The translations under genes and the position numbers were made by a program. A stretch of 64,000 bases of DNA, taken from NCBI RefSeq assembly GCF_023516575.1, contig NZ_JAMGBE010000001.1, positions 744,001 to 808,000 on the forward strand, in the 5' to 3' direction. Positions 1 through 8,043 of the stretch are shown in pieces; within the stretch, counting starts at the first letter, position 1, and each line of letters starts with the position of its first letter. Below the pieces are notes generated by a model that was not told the DNA's origin, searched no databases, and saw only the letters and a list, made by a program, of their open reading frames with translations. Source of the stretch: Sphingomonas hankyongi. GTDB lineage: Bacteria > Pseudomonadota > Alphaproteobacteria > Sphingomonadales > Sphingomonadaceae.

Positions 1-1000
1 ACTTGACCTGTCCCAACGCGTTGGTCGGCCCCGGCGGCTGACGCCAGCGCTTCCCATCGGACGACTTTACGAAGCCCTTCTTGCCCACGACCTCGTGGGT
101 GATGCTGGGCGGGACTTCCCACCAGGGGTTGAGCATCACGCCGACCGCCATGGCCGAAAGCTGCGGGGTCGGAGTCTTGGTCGCACCCGCGATCGCCCGA
201 TGCTTCCAGCGATTCACGCCATTCTCGACCAAAGTGGCGTGAAAGCCGGGCACGTTGACGATGATATATTTTTCGCCGAGCTCGCGCGGCAACCAGCGCC
301 AGCGATCCATGTTCAGCTTGATGCGGTTGAGCTTGGCCGCATCCGACGCGGGAGTAACCGCCAGCGCTTCCTTGAGCGCAGCATATTGCGGATGGGTTGG
401 AAGCAGCCCGTCGAGCGCGCCGCGGATGTTGTGGCTCGCCAGCGCCGACCGCAGCAGCGCATCCTGCCTGGCGGCATCGAGGTCCTTGTCGACGACGAAC
501 CACTGAGTCCGGGCCGACCTGTGGACATGGCCCAACGCGAGGTCGTTGGAAACGCGATTGAAGCGGCTCGTCGCCTCCTGCGACATCAGCAGCGGGTTGC
601 CCGAGCGGATCGCAGATTCCAGCCCGGCCAGGTCGTAATCAGCGGGCTCGAGCCCATCGCGGCCGATCTGCTGAATATAATAAACCAGGTCTTGCGCGCT
701 CACCGGATCCCAAACGGCCGGCGGCAACGGCGGCGGTTCCGGAAGCGGCTGCGCCACAGGGGCTCCCGGCACGGCGCCTTGATTCACAGGGACCGGAATT
801 GCCGGCGTGCCCGTAACAGGACCCTGCGTCACCGGCCTTGCCAGCGGAGCCGGCGCCTTCGGCGCGGGCGCTGTCGGAGCTGGAGCCGGAGCGACCGGGC
901 GAAGCTGCGCAAGAGCCGGAGAGGCGACGATCAGGGCGGCGCAGCAAGCGAGTGACAGACGCTTTGCGCGAAAGCCGAAGTGCGACGTCAAACCATTCAT
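1..1000 (-). CDS. L,D-transpeptidase, YcbB/YkuD type (partial, 3' end outside window)
   Basis: The reading frame is open on the minus strand from an ATG at 1000 to the window edge (333 codons visible). The product starts with a signal peptide ending near ALAQ (about residue 32), followed by a Pro/Ala-rich linker, a scaffold/peptidoglycan-binding-like region, and the sequence NMDRWRWLP that marks YcbB-type transpeptidases just before the YkuD catalytic domain. The catalytic His and SxGC(R) motifs lie beyond the window edge, so activity cannot be judged. Known members make 3-3 cross-links in periplasmic peptidoglycan. An ATG four bases downstream (996) is in another frame. The gene is divergent from the PilZ genes. 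Confidence 0.85.
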   Translation of the reverse strand, partial: MNGLTSHFGFRAKRLSLACCAALIVASPALAQLRPVAPAPAPTAPAPKAPAPLARPVTQGPVTGTPAIPVPVNQGAVPGAPVAQPLPEPPPLPPAVWDPVSAQDLVYYIQQIGRDGLEPADYDLAGLESAIRSGNPLLMSQEATSRFNRVSNDLALGHVHRSARTQWFVVDKDLDAARQDALLRSALASHNIRGALDGLLPTHPQYAALKEALAVTPASDAAKLNRIKLNMDRWRWLPRELGEKYIIVNVPGFHATLVENGVNRWKHRAIAGATKTPTPQLSAMAVGVMLNPWWEVPPSITHEVVGKKGFVKSSDGKRWRQPPGPTNALGQVK

Positions 1001-1165
1001 TTCAAACGATTACCCCCAACTACGCCCAGTCATACACGCCGCCTGTCGGCGCTACCAGTGACGCGGCGGCAACACTCGCCGCGAGAAACAATGCAAACGC
1101 ATCGCAAACCAATCCTTAAGGGGGGCTGGCTAAGTTCGACATCCAGCCATGTGGGGAGGCTTTAG

Positions 1166-1471
1166 GTGTCGTCCAGGTTCATTCTCGACGGTGCGATGAT
1201 TCCGCGCAGCGAGAAGCGTACGATCGATGAGCGTGATGAGCCGCGTTATGCTGCCTCGTCCAGCACGGCGGTGATGGAGTTTCGCGGCCGCAAGCACGTC
1301 ATCCGCCTCATCAATGTCTCCAAATCGGGTGCCATGGTCATTTTCCCACACACGCCGAACATCGGCGAGCGACTGACGCTCCAGCTGCTTGACCGCGGAA
1401 TGGTCACGGCACAGGTGCGCTGGGTCAAGGACGGGCGGATCGGCTTGTCCTTCCTCACGCCGATGGAGTAG
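1166..1471 (+). CDS. PilZ-domain protein (first of a tandem pair)
   Basis: A 101-residue protein that is essentially one PilZ domain. It has both c-di-GMP contact motifs: RxxxR in RDEPR (about residues 23-27) and [D/N]xSxxG as NVSKSG (about 50-55). The GTG start is chosen because GGGGAGG lies 6-7 bases upstream; an in-frame ATG at 1196 has no such site. PilZ domains bind cyclic di-GMP and pass the signal to motility, polysaccharide or other targets; the target cannot be read here. It is followed at once by a second PilZ gene. Two diguanylate cyclase genes elsewhere in the window could supply the ligand. Confidence 0.8.
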   Translation: MSSRFILDGAMIPRSEKRTIDERDEPRYAASSSTAVMEFRGRKHVIRLINVSKSGAMVIFPHTPNIGERLTLQLLDRGMVTAQVRWVKDGRIGLSFLTPME

Positions 1472-1484
1472 GTTTCGCGTGGAG

Positions 1485-1793
1485 ATGAGTTTTTCGATGA
1501 TCAAGGCGCGCATCGCCGAAGACCAGAGCGATCGCCGGCGAATGTCCCGCTGGTCGGTCGACCTTGACGCCAAGGTGCGCGAGTTGGGCGCAAGCGGCGT
1601 CGAGGCCCGCGTGCTGAACATCTCCGAAAGCGGCTTCATGGCCATATCCGACGGGCGCTTTGAAGTCGGCTCGCGCGTATGGTTGATCCTGCCGGGGCGC
1701 GAGCGCGCCAACGCGCTGGTGAAGTGGACTGCGGGCGACAAGCTCGGCGCTGAATTCGCCGAGCCGATCTCGCTCGAAGGCCTGAAGGCCTGA
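1485..1793 (+). CDS. PilZ-domain protein (second of a tandem pair)
   Basis: About 102 residues forming a second PilZ domain, with RRMSR (RxxxR) near the start and NISESG ([D/N]xSxxG) about 30 residues later, so the c-di-GMP motifs are kept. It begins 13 bases after the first PilZ gene and is probably co-transcribed. The start is uncertain. GTG 1479 and ATG 1485 follow the weak site GAGTAGG; ATG 1497 has GGAGATGAG at good spacing and is a real alternative. Sequence similarity to the first gene is low outside the motifs, so this is an old duplication or independent pairing. Confidence 0.75.
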   Translation: MSFSMIKARIAEDQSDRRRMSRWSVDLDAKVRELGASGVEARVLNISESGFMAISDGRFEVGSRVWLILPGRERANALVKWTAGDKLGAEFAEPISLEGLKA

Positions 1794-1811
1794 CCTTACC
1801 CAACATCTGAC

Positions 1812-1831
1812 CGAACCCGTCCGTCGGTTCG
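1812..1831 (+). terminator. Weak hairpin after the PilZ pair
   Basis: CGAACC at 1812-1817 pairs with GGTTCG at 1826-1831 across an 8-base loop, 19 bases after the second PilZ stop codon. There is no T-run, so termination is only possible, not shown. Confidence 0.3.
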
Positions 1832-1926
1832 TCTCGTTCTTACCTCCGAACTGCCGAGACCGGCCTCGCGACGCGCAACCGCCCGCATCGTCGCTCGTTG
1901 GGGTCGGCGCAAAGGAAGGAATGCAG

Positions 1927-2175
1927 ATGCCTGTAGGCTTCACCGCAAGCGAACTTCGCAGGCCCTCAGAGCGGGGTTATCACGCCGTCTATCGCGAACA
2001 TGAGGTCAATCACTGCCCCGGCTGCGGCCGCACCCAATGGCTGATCGGCCGCATGTCCGCTGAATGTGCGTTCTGCGCGACCGCGCTACCGCTCGCCGAG
2101 GCGAGCATGCGCTCGCACAACGGACCGGTGGTCATCCAGCACAAGAACCGGCACGCGGACGCCTGGGCGGCCTAG
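1927..2175 (+). CDS. Small zinc-ribbon protein of unknown function
   Basis: An 82-residue protein with two Cys pairs, CPGC (residues 30-33) and CAFC (47-50), laid out as a rubredoxin-like or zinc-ribbon knuckle separated by 13 residues. The ATG at 1927 is preferred to that at 1921 because AAGGAAGGA sits about 6 bases upstream of it. I do not recognise a named family. It may bind nucleic acid or a partner protein through the ribbon. The gene runs convergently into the cyclophilin gene and overlaps its 3' end by 4 bases. Confidence 0.7.
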   Translation: MPVGFTASELRRPSERGYHAVYREHEVNHCPGCGRTQWLIGRMSAECAFCATALPLAEASMRSHNGPVVIQHKNRHADAWAA

Positions 2176-3071
2176 CCGCGCTCGCCCGTCACCTTCCGTC
2201 GAATCGGAACCTGGACGTTGCACAGATCGACGCCGCCCGCAGGTCGCTTGTAGAAATCGTCGTTTCGGTTGGCTCGGACTCGCAGATAGTCAGCGAAGCT
2301 GGCGCTTGAAGTGTCGAGATATTCGAATGCCGGCCGGTCGGCGACGGGCATCTGGCTTGCAAGCCTCAGTGCGCTGATTGGAACGTACTGGGCCTTGTCC
2401 TTGTAAAACCCGAGGGCTTCGGTGCCGCGAGGAAGCGAGCTCAGCCGATCGATGCCTTCGATGACGCGCCCGACAACAGCGAGGTTGCGATCCATATGCC
2501 GCGGCGCGTGGCCGATTACCGCGTAAAGCTCACCGCCGGTCCCGGTGTCGGGATCGAGCCCCCGCCCTACGCCGACCGTCGCGTAGCAATGGGCAAGCGT
2601 CGCCCAGCCGTCTTTCGGGCTGTAGGCGACCGGCCAGCCGTTGGCGAAGCCCGCCGCCGGCGCATAGGGATCGGGCGAACCGAGAGGCGTGATCACCAGC
2701 CCGTCCATCGCGCGCCAATATTCCGCCGGAGGCTTTGGCGTCACGCCCTGCGGCCAGGGCTTCTCGCTGTCGTTATTGCCCCATTGGGCCACATAATTGT
2801 CCTGAACCCGATATACGGTGGCGCCAGCCCAGTAACTGGCGCGGGCAAGCGCTTTCACGTTGGCTACGTGCACGGGAGTGAAATCAGGGGCCAGCTGGAC
2901 AACGACCCGGCCTCCGTTCTGCAGGTCGAGCACCAGCAGGTCATCCGCCGGGATCGTTTTCCAGGCTGAAGCCGGAGCGGCCGTGACGATGTCGGTAGGA
3001 GTCGCAAGCTTTTGAGGAGGCGCTGCCCCGATCAGGGCCGCTGCGGTACTCACCAACAACAATGCACGCAT
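2172..3071 (-). CDS. Peptidyl-prolyl cis-trans isomerase, cyclophilin type
   Basis: A 299-residue exported protein with a signal peptide (cleavage near GAAPP, about residue 18) and a cyclophilin domain over roughly residues 40-210. The segment VYRVQDNYVAQWG matches the catalytic Arg and Gln stretch of cyclophilins (RxxxxFxxQxGD type), but the region after it is unusually long and the usual active-site Phe is a Tyr. The last 80 residues are an extra C-terminal region. The likely role is periplasmic protein folding. The start is clear: the ATG opens a good signal peptide, and the gene is divergent from purT. Confidence 0.8.
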   Translation of the reverse strand: MRALLLVSTAAALIGAAPPQKLATPTDIVTAAPASAWKTIPADDLLVLDLQNGGRVVVQLAPDFTPVHVANVKALARASYWAGATVYRVQDNYVAQWGNNDSEKPWPQGVTPKPPAEYWRAMDGLVITPLGSPDPYAPAAGFANGWPVAYSPKDGWATLAHCYATVGVGRGLDPDTGTGGELYAVIGHAPRHMDRNLAVVGRVIEGIDRLSSLPRGTEALGFYKDKAQYVPISALRLASQMPVADRPAFEYLDTSSASFADYLRVRANRNDDFYKRPAGGVDLCNVQVPIRRKVTGERG

Positions 3072-3131
3072 GTTTCCTCCCCCTCTGTGGCCGGTCTAGC
3101 CGACGATAACGCCGCCCGCTATCGCCGGTCC

Positions 3132-4307
3132 ATGTATCTTGCGACGCTGATGTTGTTGGGCTCGGGTGAGCTGGGTCGTGAATTCGGGATTGCCGCCAAG
3201 CGGCTGGGCTGCCGGCTGATCGCCTGTGACCGCTACGCCGGGGCGCCGGCCATGCAGATTGCCGATGCATCGGAAGTCTTCGCAATGCTCGACGGGGCTG
3301 CGCTCCGCGCCGCGGTCGAGAAGCACAAGCCCGACTTCATCATCCCCGAGATCGAGGCCATCGACACCGCTACGCTGGCTCAGCTCGAAGGCGAAGGATG
3401 GCGCGTCGTTCCGTCAGCGAAGGCAGTGCAGCTGACGATGAACCGCGACGGCATACGCGACTTCGCTGCGCGAGAGCTGGGCCTGGTTACCTCGAAGTAC
3501 CGTTTCTCCGAAAGCCGAGACGAGGCGATCGCTGCCGCCGAGGAGATCGGGCTGCCGTGCGTGATCAAGCCGGTGATGTCGAGCTCGGGCAAGGGACAAA
3601 CCGTTGCAAAGACCGCGCAGGATGTCGGCAAGGCGTACGGCTATGCCGTAGCCAACATGCGCGGGGATCGACCGCGGGTGATCGTCGAGGAATTTGTCGA
3701 GTTCGACAGCGAGATCACTTTGCTCACGATCGCGACCAAGGACGGCATCCTGTTCTGCCCGCCGATCGGCCATCGCCAGGAGGCAGGCGATTATCGGGAA
3801 AGCTGGCAGCCTGCCGGCATTCCGCGCGAGGCGCTGCATTCGGCGCGACACCAGTCCCGCAAGGTCGTCGAGGCGCTCGGCGGACACGGAATCTTCGGCG
3901 TCGAATTCTTCGTCCGCGGCGACCAGGCAATTTTCTCGGAGCTTTCGCCCCGGCCGCACGACACTGGAATGGTCACGCTGATCTCCCAGGCGCCGAATGA
4001 GTTCGAGCTGCACCTGCGGGCGATTCTCGGGCTACCCATCCCGTCGATCGAGCTGATTGGTCCTTCGGCATCGGCAGTGATCCTCGCCGACAGGGAAAGC
4101 GATTCTTTCCACTATGAAGGGGTCGAAGAAGCGCTGGCAGTCGGCGCGCCAGGAAGCCCGGTCGATCTGCGCATTTTTGCCAAGCCGAACACGCTCAAGA
4201 ACCGCCGCATGGGTGTCACTCTGGCGCGCGCCGAGAGTGCTGAATCTGCAGTCGCCCGTGCTGTCGCTGCAGCCGGTCGCGTCCGCATTCGTTATGATGG
4301 CAAGTAA
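3132..4307 (+). CDS. purT: Formate-dependent phosphoribosylglycinamide formyltransferase
   Basis: A 391-residue ATP-grasp enzyme, the same length as the E. coli protein (392). It makes formyl-GAR from GAR, ATP and formate, the folate-independent route for step 3 of purine synthesis. Visible motifs are GSGELGREF at the N-terminus (biotin-carboxylase N-like domain), SSGKGQT in the ATP-grasp loop (about residues 153-159), and FVRGDQAIFSELSPRPHDTG near the metal site. An upstream in-frame ATG at 3012 would add 40 residues that do not resemble the family, so the ATG at 3132 is used. A lipoprotein gene follows 10 bases later. Confidence 0.93.
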   Translation: MYLATLMLLGSGELGREFGIAAKRLGCRLIACDRYAGAPAMQIADASEVFAMLDGAALRAAVEKHKPDFIIPEIEAIDTATLAQLEGEGWRVVPSAKAVQLTMNRDGIRDFAARELGLVTSKYRFSESRDEAIAAAEEIGLPCVIKPVMSSSGKGQTVAKTAQDVGKAYGYAVANMRGDRPRVIVEEFVEFDSEITLLTIATKDGILFCPPIGHRQEAGDYRESWQPAGIPREALHSARHQSRKVVEALGGHGIFGVEFFVRGDQAIFSELSPRPHDTGMVTLISQAPNEFELHLRAILGLPIPSIELIGPSASAVILADRESDSFHYEGVEEALAVGAPGSPVDLRIFAKPNTLKNRRMGVTLARAESAESAVARAVAAAGRVRIRYDGK

Positions 4308-4317
4308 GGAGCCCCCG

Positions 4318-4728
4318 ATGCGAGCCCGCCTAATCCTATTGGTGTCCGCCCTTGCTCTCGGATCTTGCGGGCAGGAGGCCGACAATAGTTCAACCAACCG
4401 GCCGCAGATCAAGGTGCGCGGCGCAACGCAGGATGCCCTGCACGACCTCGATGCGATGAACCTGGCCATCGCTCTCAAGCGCGCGATCTATGGCGCGGGA
4501 TATCGCTGCAAGAGAATCACGGACGCTGGGTTCGTTGGGGAATATCAGAATCTGGACATGTGGATGGCACATTGCGTCGAAGACCGCGGCGGGTCGCGCG
4601 ATTGGGCGATTTTCACGGGCCCGGACGGAAGTGCGCAGGTCCGGGATTGCCGGGACGTGCCTGGAAGCGGGCTACCGCTTTGTGAAATCAAGAAGCGCCC
4701 GAAAGGGAAATTCGGGACTGTCGGCTAA
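4318..4728 (+). CDS. Small lipoprotein of unknown function
   Basis: A 136-residue protein opening with a lipoprotein signal: a short hydrophobic stretch ending in the lipobox LGSC (Cys about residue 19). The mature part has three further Cys residues and no motif I recognise. AAGGAG lies 6 bases upstream of the ATG, which fixes the start against an upstream in-frame ATG at 4294. It sits 10 bases after purT and may be co-transcribed with it, although no functional link is apparent. Location is probably the periplasmic face of a membrane. Confidence 0.7.
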   Translation: MRARLILLVSALALGSCGQEADNSSTNRPQIKVRGATQDALHDLDAMNLAIALKRAIYGAGYRCKRITDAGFVGEYQNLDMWMAHCVEDRGGSRDWAIFTGPDGSAQVRDCRDVPGSGLPLCEIKKRPKGKFGTVG

Positions 4729-4745
4729 GCGCTAGCTCGCGATGA

Positions 4746-5009
4746 TCAATTGGGGCTGCACTGGCGAGTTTCCTTATACTCGCCGGCTGCGGTGCGCTCC
4801 TTCACGGTCACGCATTTGCCCTGCTTCGACTCTTCCCGCCAGCTGCCGTCCGCATTGGTCACGCGATTGGCCTTGGGAACCCGCTTGCCGTCCTTGATCT
4901 CGTAGTTCCAGCCGCGGGGCGTGGACTGGTTCTGCGCGTTGGCCGTGCCCGCCGTCGCGACGAGCGCGACCGCGCCGAGCATCAGCGCTTTCATGGCGGT
5001 GGTATTCAT
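4746..5009 (-). CDS. Small secreted protein of unknown function
   Basis: An 87-residue protein with a clear Sec signal peptide ending in TANAQ (about residue 26). The mature region of about 60 residues has two Cys residues near the C-terminus (GKCV and RQCS), which could form a disulfide. The ATG at 5009 is preferred to the upstream one at 5027 because GAGGAG lies 7 bases before it. The gene is monocistronic and convergent with the lipoprotein gene. Function unknown. Confidence 0.65.
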   Translation of the reverse strand: MNTTAMKALMLGAVALVATAGTANAQNQSTPRGWNYEIKDGKRVPKANRVTNADGSWREESKQGKCVTVKERTAAGEYKETRQCSPN

Positions 5010-5161
5010 TGCACGGCTCCTCATCAAATCCGTCTACCACCCGACACATGAACCCGCCCTGACGGCAGGTTGAGCGTCGGACACGACGAATCGTTCACTA
5101 GGAAGGTGGCGTTTTTTCCTGCTTTTACAAGGGGCTCCGCGCAGAGCGGAACGCCTGGAGC

Positions 5162-5287
5162 TTAGCCCTGGCGAGCCTTGAACCGGCGGTTCGTCTTGTT
5201 GATGACGTAGGTACGGCCGCGACGGCGGATGACACGGCAGTCACGGTGGCGCGCCTTGAGCGACTTGAGAGAATTGCGAATCTTCAT
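5162..5287 (-). CDS. rpmJ: Ribosomal protein L36
   Basis: A 41-residue, strongly basic protein ([16 protein letters not shown] at the start, then [19 protein letters not shown]). This is the bL36 form of alphaproteobacteria, in which the zinc-binding Cys set is largely lost: only one Cys remains, at residue 18. It is a component of the large ribosomal subunit. It stands alone, as is usual for this paralogue in the group. The 167 bases upstream to glpK should contain its promoter. Confidence 0.93.
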   Translation of the reverse strand: MKIRNSLKSLKARHRDCRVIRRRGRTYVINKTNRRFKARQG

Positions 5288-5454
5288 GGCGCGGCGCCTG
5301 CCTCGTTCACTGCTGTTACGTTGTTGGAAAGGTCCGAAAACCGGCGGTTCCCCTAGAGAGCGCTGGGCGCCAAGTCAAGGCGTGCACCCTAGTGCAGCAC
5401 CATATTATCGCCTTTGATCTAGACCGACGCGAATTTACTGAGAAACGACTGGCG

Positions 5455-6942
5455 CTAGCGGCCAAGCGTTCGTGCGACGGCATCCTTCCATCCGTCGAGA
5501 AGCCGTGAACGCTCGCTCTCCGACATCCGAGGCTCGAAAATGTCTGACCTTGCCCACGTGTTCGGCAACGCCTCGATGCCTGACCAAATGCCGGTCGCGA
5601 GGCCGGCATGAAATGCTACGCCCAGCGCCGTCGTCTCGACATTCGCGGGGCGCTGCACAGGCACTTCGAGGATGTCGGCGAGGAATTGGCACATCCAGTC
5701 GTTCCCGGCCATTCCGCCATCGACGCGGATGGCCGTTGCCTTCCGCCCGGCGTCACCCGTCATGGCCGTTGTGAGATCGAACGTCTGATAGGCAACCGAC
5801 TCCAGTGCCGCCCGCGCGAGATGCGCCCCTGTCGCATCGAGCGTCAGGCCGAGGATCGCACCGCGCGCTTCCGGTTCCCAATATGGCGCGCCAAGGCCGA
5901 CAAAGGCCGGAACCATGTAGATCCCGTGGCTGCTCTCGACGCGCGTCGCCAGGCTGTCGGTGTCTCGCGCATCCGCAATTACTCCCAGGCCGTCTCGCAG
6001 CCATTTGACCGCAGCGCCTGCAACGAAGATCGAGCCCTCGAGGGCGTAGGATGTCTCACCGTTGATCCGATAGGCGGGGGTTGTCAGCAATCGGTTATGG
6101 GATTCGATCGGCTCTTGGCCTGTATTGAGCAGCAGGAAGCAGCCTGTTCCGTAGGTCGATTTGACCATCCCAGGTGCGAAGCAGCCCTGCCCGAACAATG
6201 CCGCCTGCTGGTCGCCCGCCATTCCGCCAACCGGGATCGGAGCGCCGAAAAGGTCGGACAGGGTGGCACCGAAGATGTGGCAATTATCGTGGACATCCGG
6301 AAGGATCGCTTCAGGCACATCGAACATCCGGCAGAGTTCCGCGTCCCAGCTTTGCGCATGAATGTCGAACAGCATCGTGCGCGAGGCGTTGGTGACATCG
6401 GTCGCGTGAACCGCGCCGCCAGTGAGCCGCCAGAGAAGGAAGCTGTCGATCGTTCCGAAGGCCAGCTCGCCTCGATCTGCCCGTTCGCGCGCTCCCTCAA
6501 CATGGTCGAGAATCCATGCGAGCTTGGTTGCTGAAAAATACGGATCGAGAAGCAGTCCGGTTTTGGCGGTCACGAGCGGCTCCGCGCTGTCAGCCCGCAG
6601 GCGAGCACAATGGTCGGCACCGCGCCGATCTTGCCAAACGATCGCGCGATGAATCGGCTGTCCCGTTGCGCGATCCCACACGACGGCCGTCTCGCGCTGG
6701 TTGGTGATTCCAATCCCAGCAATGCCAGGCATGGGGACGCCACTCATGGCGACGGCATCCCGAGCCGTCGCCAGAACGCTTTGCCAAATCTCCTCGGGAT
6801 CATGCTCAACCCAGCCGAGCCGGGGATAATGCTGGGTTAGCTCGCGTTGCGCGTGAGCGACCTTTTGTCCGCTGGCATCGAACAGGACCGCCCTCGTCGA
6901 GGTTGTGCCCTGGTCGATGGCGAGGACATGGTCAGAGCGCAT
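5455..6942 (-). CDS. glpK: Glycerol kinase
   Basis: A 495-residue FGGY-family kinase, the usual length. It phosphorylates glycerol to glycerol 3-phosphate. Seen are the N-terminal phosphate loop IDQGTTSTRA (residues 8-17), the substrate region GWVEHDPEEIW, TYGTGCF in the ATP domain, and the FGGY-type segment VGLGAPYWEPEARGAI. The ATG at 6942 gives the standard N-terminus; the frame is open further upstream only because it overlaps galE. The start overlaps the galE stop by 11 bases, so galE and glpK form one minus-strand unit. No glycerol transporter or glpD is in the window. Confidence 0.95.
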   Translation of the reverse strand: MRSDHVLAIDQGTTSTRAVLFDASGQKVAHAQRELTQHYPRLGWVEHDPEEIWQSVLATARDAVAMSGVPMPGIAGIGITNQRETAVVWDRATGQPIHRAIVWQDRRGADHCARLRADSAEPLVTAKTGLLLDPYFSATKLAWILDHVEGARERADRGELAFGTIDSFLLWRLTGGAVHATDVTNASRTMLFDIHAQSWDAELCRMFDVPEAILPDVHDNCHIFGATLSDLFGAPIPVGGMAGDQQAALFGQGCFAPGMVKSTYGTGCFLLLNTGQEPIESHNRLLTTPAYRINGETSYALEGSIFVAGAAVKWLRDGLGVIADARDTDSLATRVESSHGIYMVPAFVGLGAPYWEPEARGAILGLTLDATGAHLARAALESVAYQTFDLTTAMTGDAGRKATAIRVDGGMAGNDWMCQFLADILEVPVQRPANVETTALGVAFHAGLATGIWSGIEALPNTWARSDIFEPRMSESERSRLLDGWKDAVARTLGR

Positions 6943-7930
6943 TCGCCAGCAGCTTTCGCTCCCAGGCGAGCGCATCCCCGACGATCTCGTCGATGTCGGC
7001 GTGAGCCGGCCGCCAGTCGAGCTCTGCGAGCAGCTTCGCGTTCCCGGCGACCAGCATCGGCGCATCGCCCGCGCGCCTTCCCTCCATGGCCCGCGCGATT
7101 GGCGAGCCATTGGCCCGGTCGACTGCGTCGAGGACTTCAAGCACTGAAAGCCCGCGCCCGTAGCCGCAGTTCATGACCAGATTCTGCTCGGGCCGCTCGA
7201 TCAGCTTCTCCAGCGCTGCGACATGCGCCGCAGCAAGATCGCTGACGTGGATGTAATCGCGAATGCAGGTGCCGTCGGGCGTCGGATAGTCCGATCCATA
7301 GACAGCGACATGGTCTCGCTTGCCGACGGCTGCCTCGACCGCGACCTTTATGAGATGTGTCGAACCGCGCCCGATCTGGCCGGACCGGCCCTGGGGATCG
7401 GCCCCTGCCACATTGAAGTAGCGCAGGGCGCCGTAGTTGAACGGATAGGCGGCCGAGGCGTCTTCCAGCATCCGCTCGGTCATCAGCTTCGACGCGCCAT
7501 AGGGATTGATGGGCTGCTTCGGATCGCTCTCCTCCACCGGTACCCGCTCCGGCGCGCCGTACACTGCGGCAGTGGAGGAAAAGAGGATATGCTTCACGCC
7601 CGCCGCGACCGCGGCGGTGACCAGCGAGTGCGAAGCGACGGTGTTGTTCCGGTAATAATCGAGCGGCTTCTCGACGCTCTCCGGCACCACGATTGAGCCC
7701 GCGAAATGCATGATCGCGCCGGTCCGTTGTTCCGCGAAAATGCGCTCGACGAGAAGCGTGTCCGCGATATTGCCTTCGTAGAAGGGCACGCCTTCCGGCA
7801 CGACCTGCCGCGTTCCGTTGGACAGATCGTCGATGACTGCCACGCTCCAGCCCGCGTCGAGCAGGGCCAGGACCGCATGGCTTCCGATATATCCGGCGCC
7901 GCCGGTTACGAGCACTGGAACCTTGTTCAT
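6932..7930 (-). CDS. galE: UDP-glucose 4-epimerase
   Basis: A 332-residue extended short-chain dehydrogenase that interconverts UDP-glucose and UDP-galactose with bound NAD. The nucleotide loop GGAGYIGSH (residues 10-18), the catalytic Ser in FSSTAAVYG and the YxxxK pair in PYGASK are all present, followed by RYFNVAGADP and the substrate-binding segment RDYIHVSDLA. Length is normal (about 330-340). It is the first gene of a pair with glpK. It may serve lipopolysaccharide, exopolysaccharide or galactose metabolism; the context does not decide. Confidence 0.95.
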   Translation of the reverse strand: MNKVPVLVTGGAGYIGSHAVLALLDAGWSVAVIDDLSNGTRQVVPEGVPFYEGNIADTLLVERIFAEQRTGAIMHFAGSIVVPESVEKPLDYYRNNTVASHSLVTAAVAAGVKHILFSSTAAVYGAPERVPVEESDPKQPINPYGASKLMTERMLEDASAAYPFNYGALRYFNVAGADPQGRSGQIGRGSTHLIKVAVEAAVGKRDHVAVYGSDYPTPDGTCIRDYIHVSDLAAAHVAALEKLIERPEQNLVMNCGYGRGLSVLEVLDAVDRANGSPIARAMEGRRAGDAPMLVAGNAKLLAELDWRPAHADIDEIVGDALAWERKLLANAL

Positions 7931-8043
7931 CGCACGGCGCTAGCGAAGCGGCGGCATATGCGCCAGACCAGAACTATTGCCGTTTACCCCTTCGTGATGA
8001 CTCGTTGGTAAACTCCTGATATCGCACGCCCGAAGGGGCTTGG

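Noticed and set aside
95-955. Plus-strand open frame of 286 codons at the window start
   Set aside because: Antisense to the L,D-transpeptidase frame, which has a signal peptide and the NMDRWRWLP motif.
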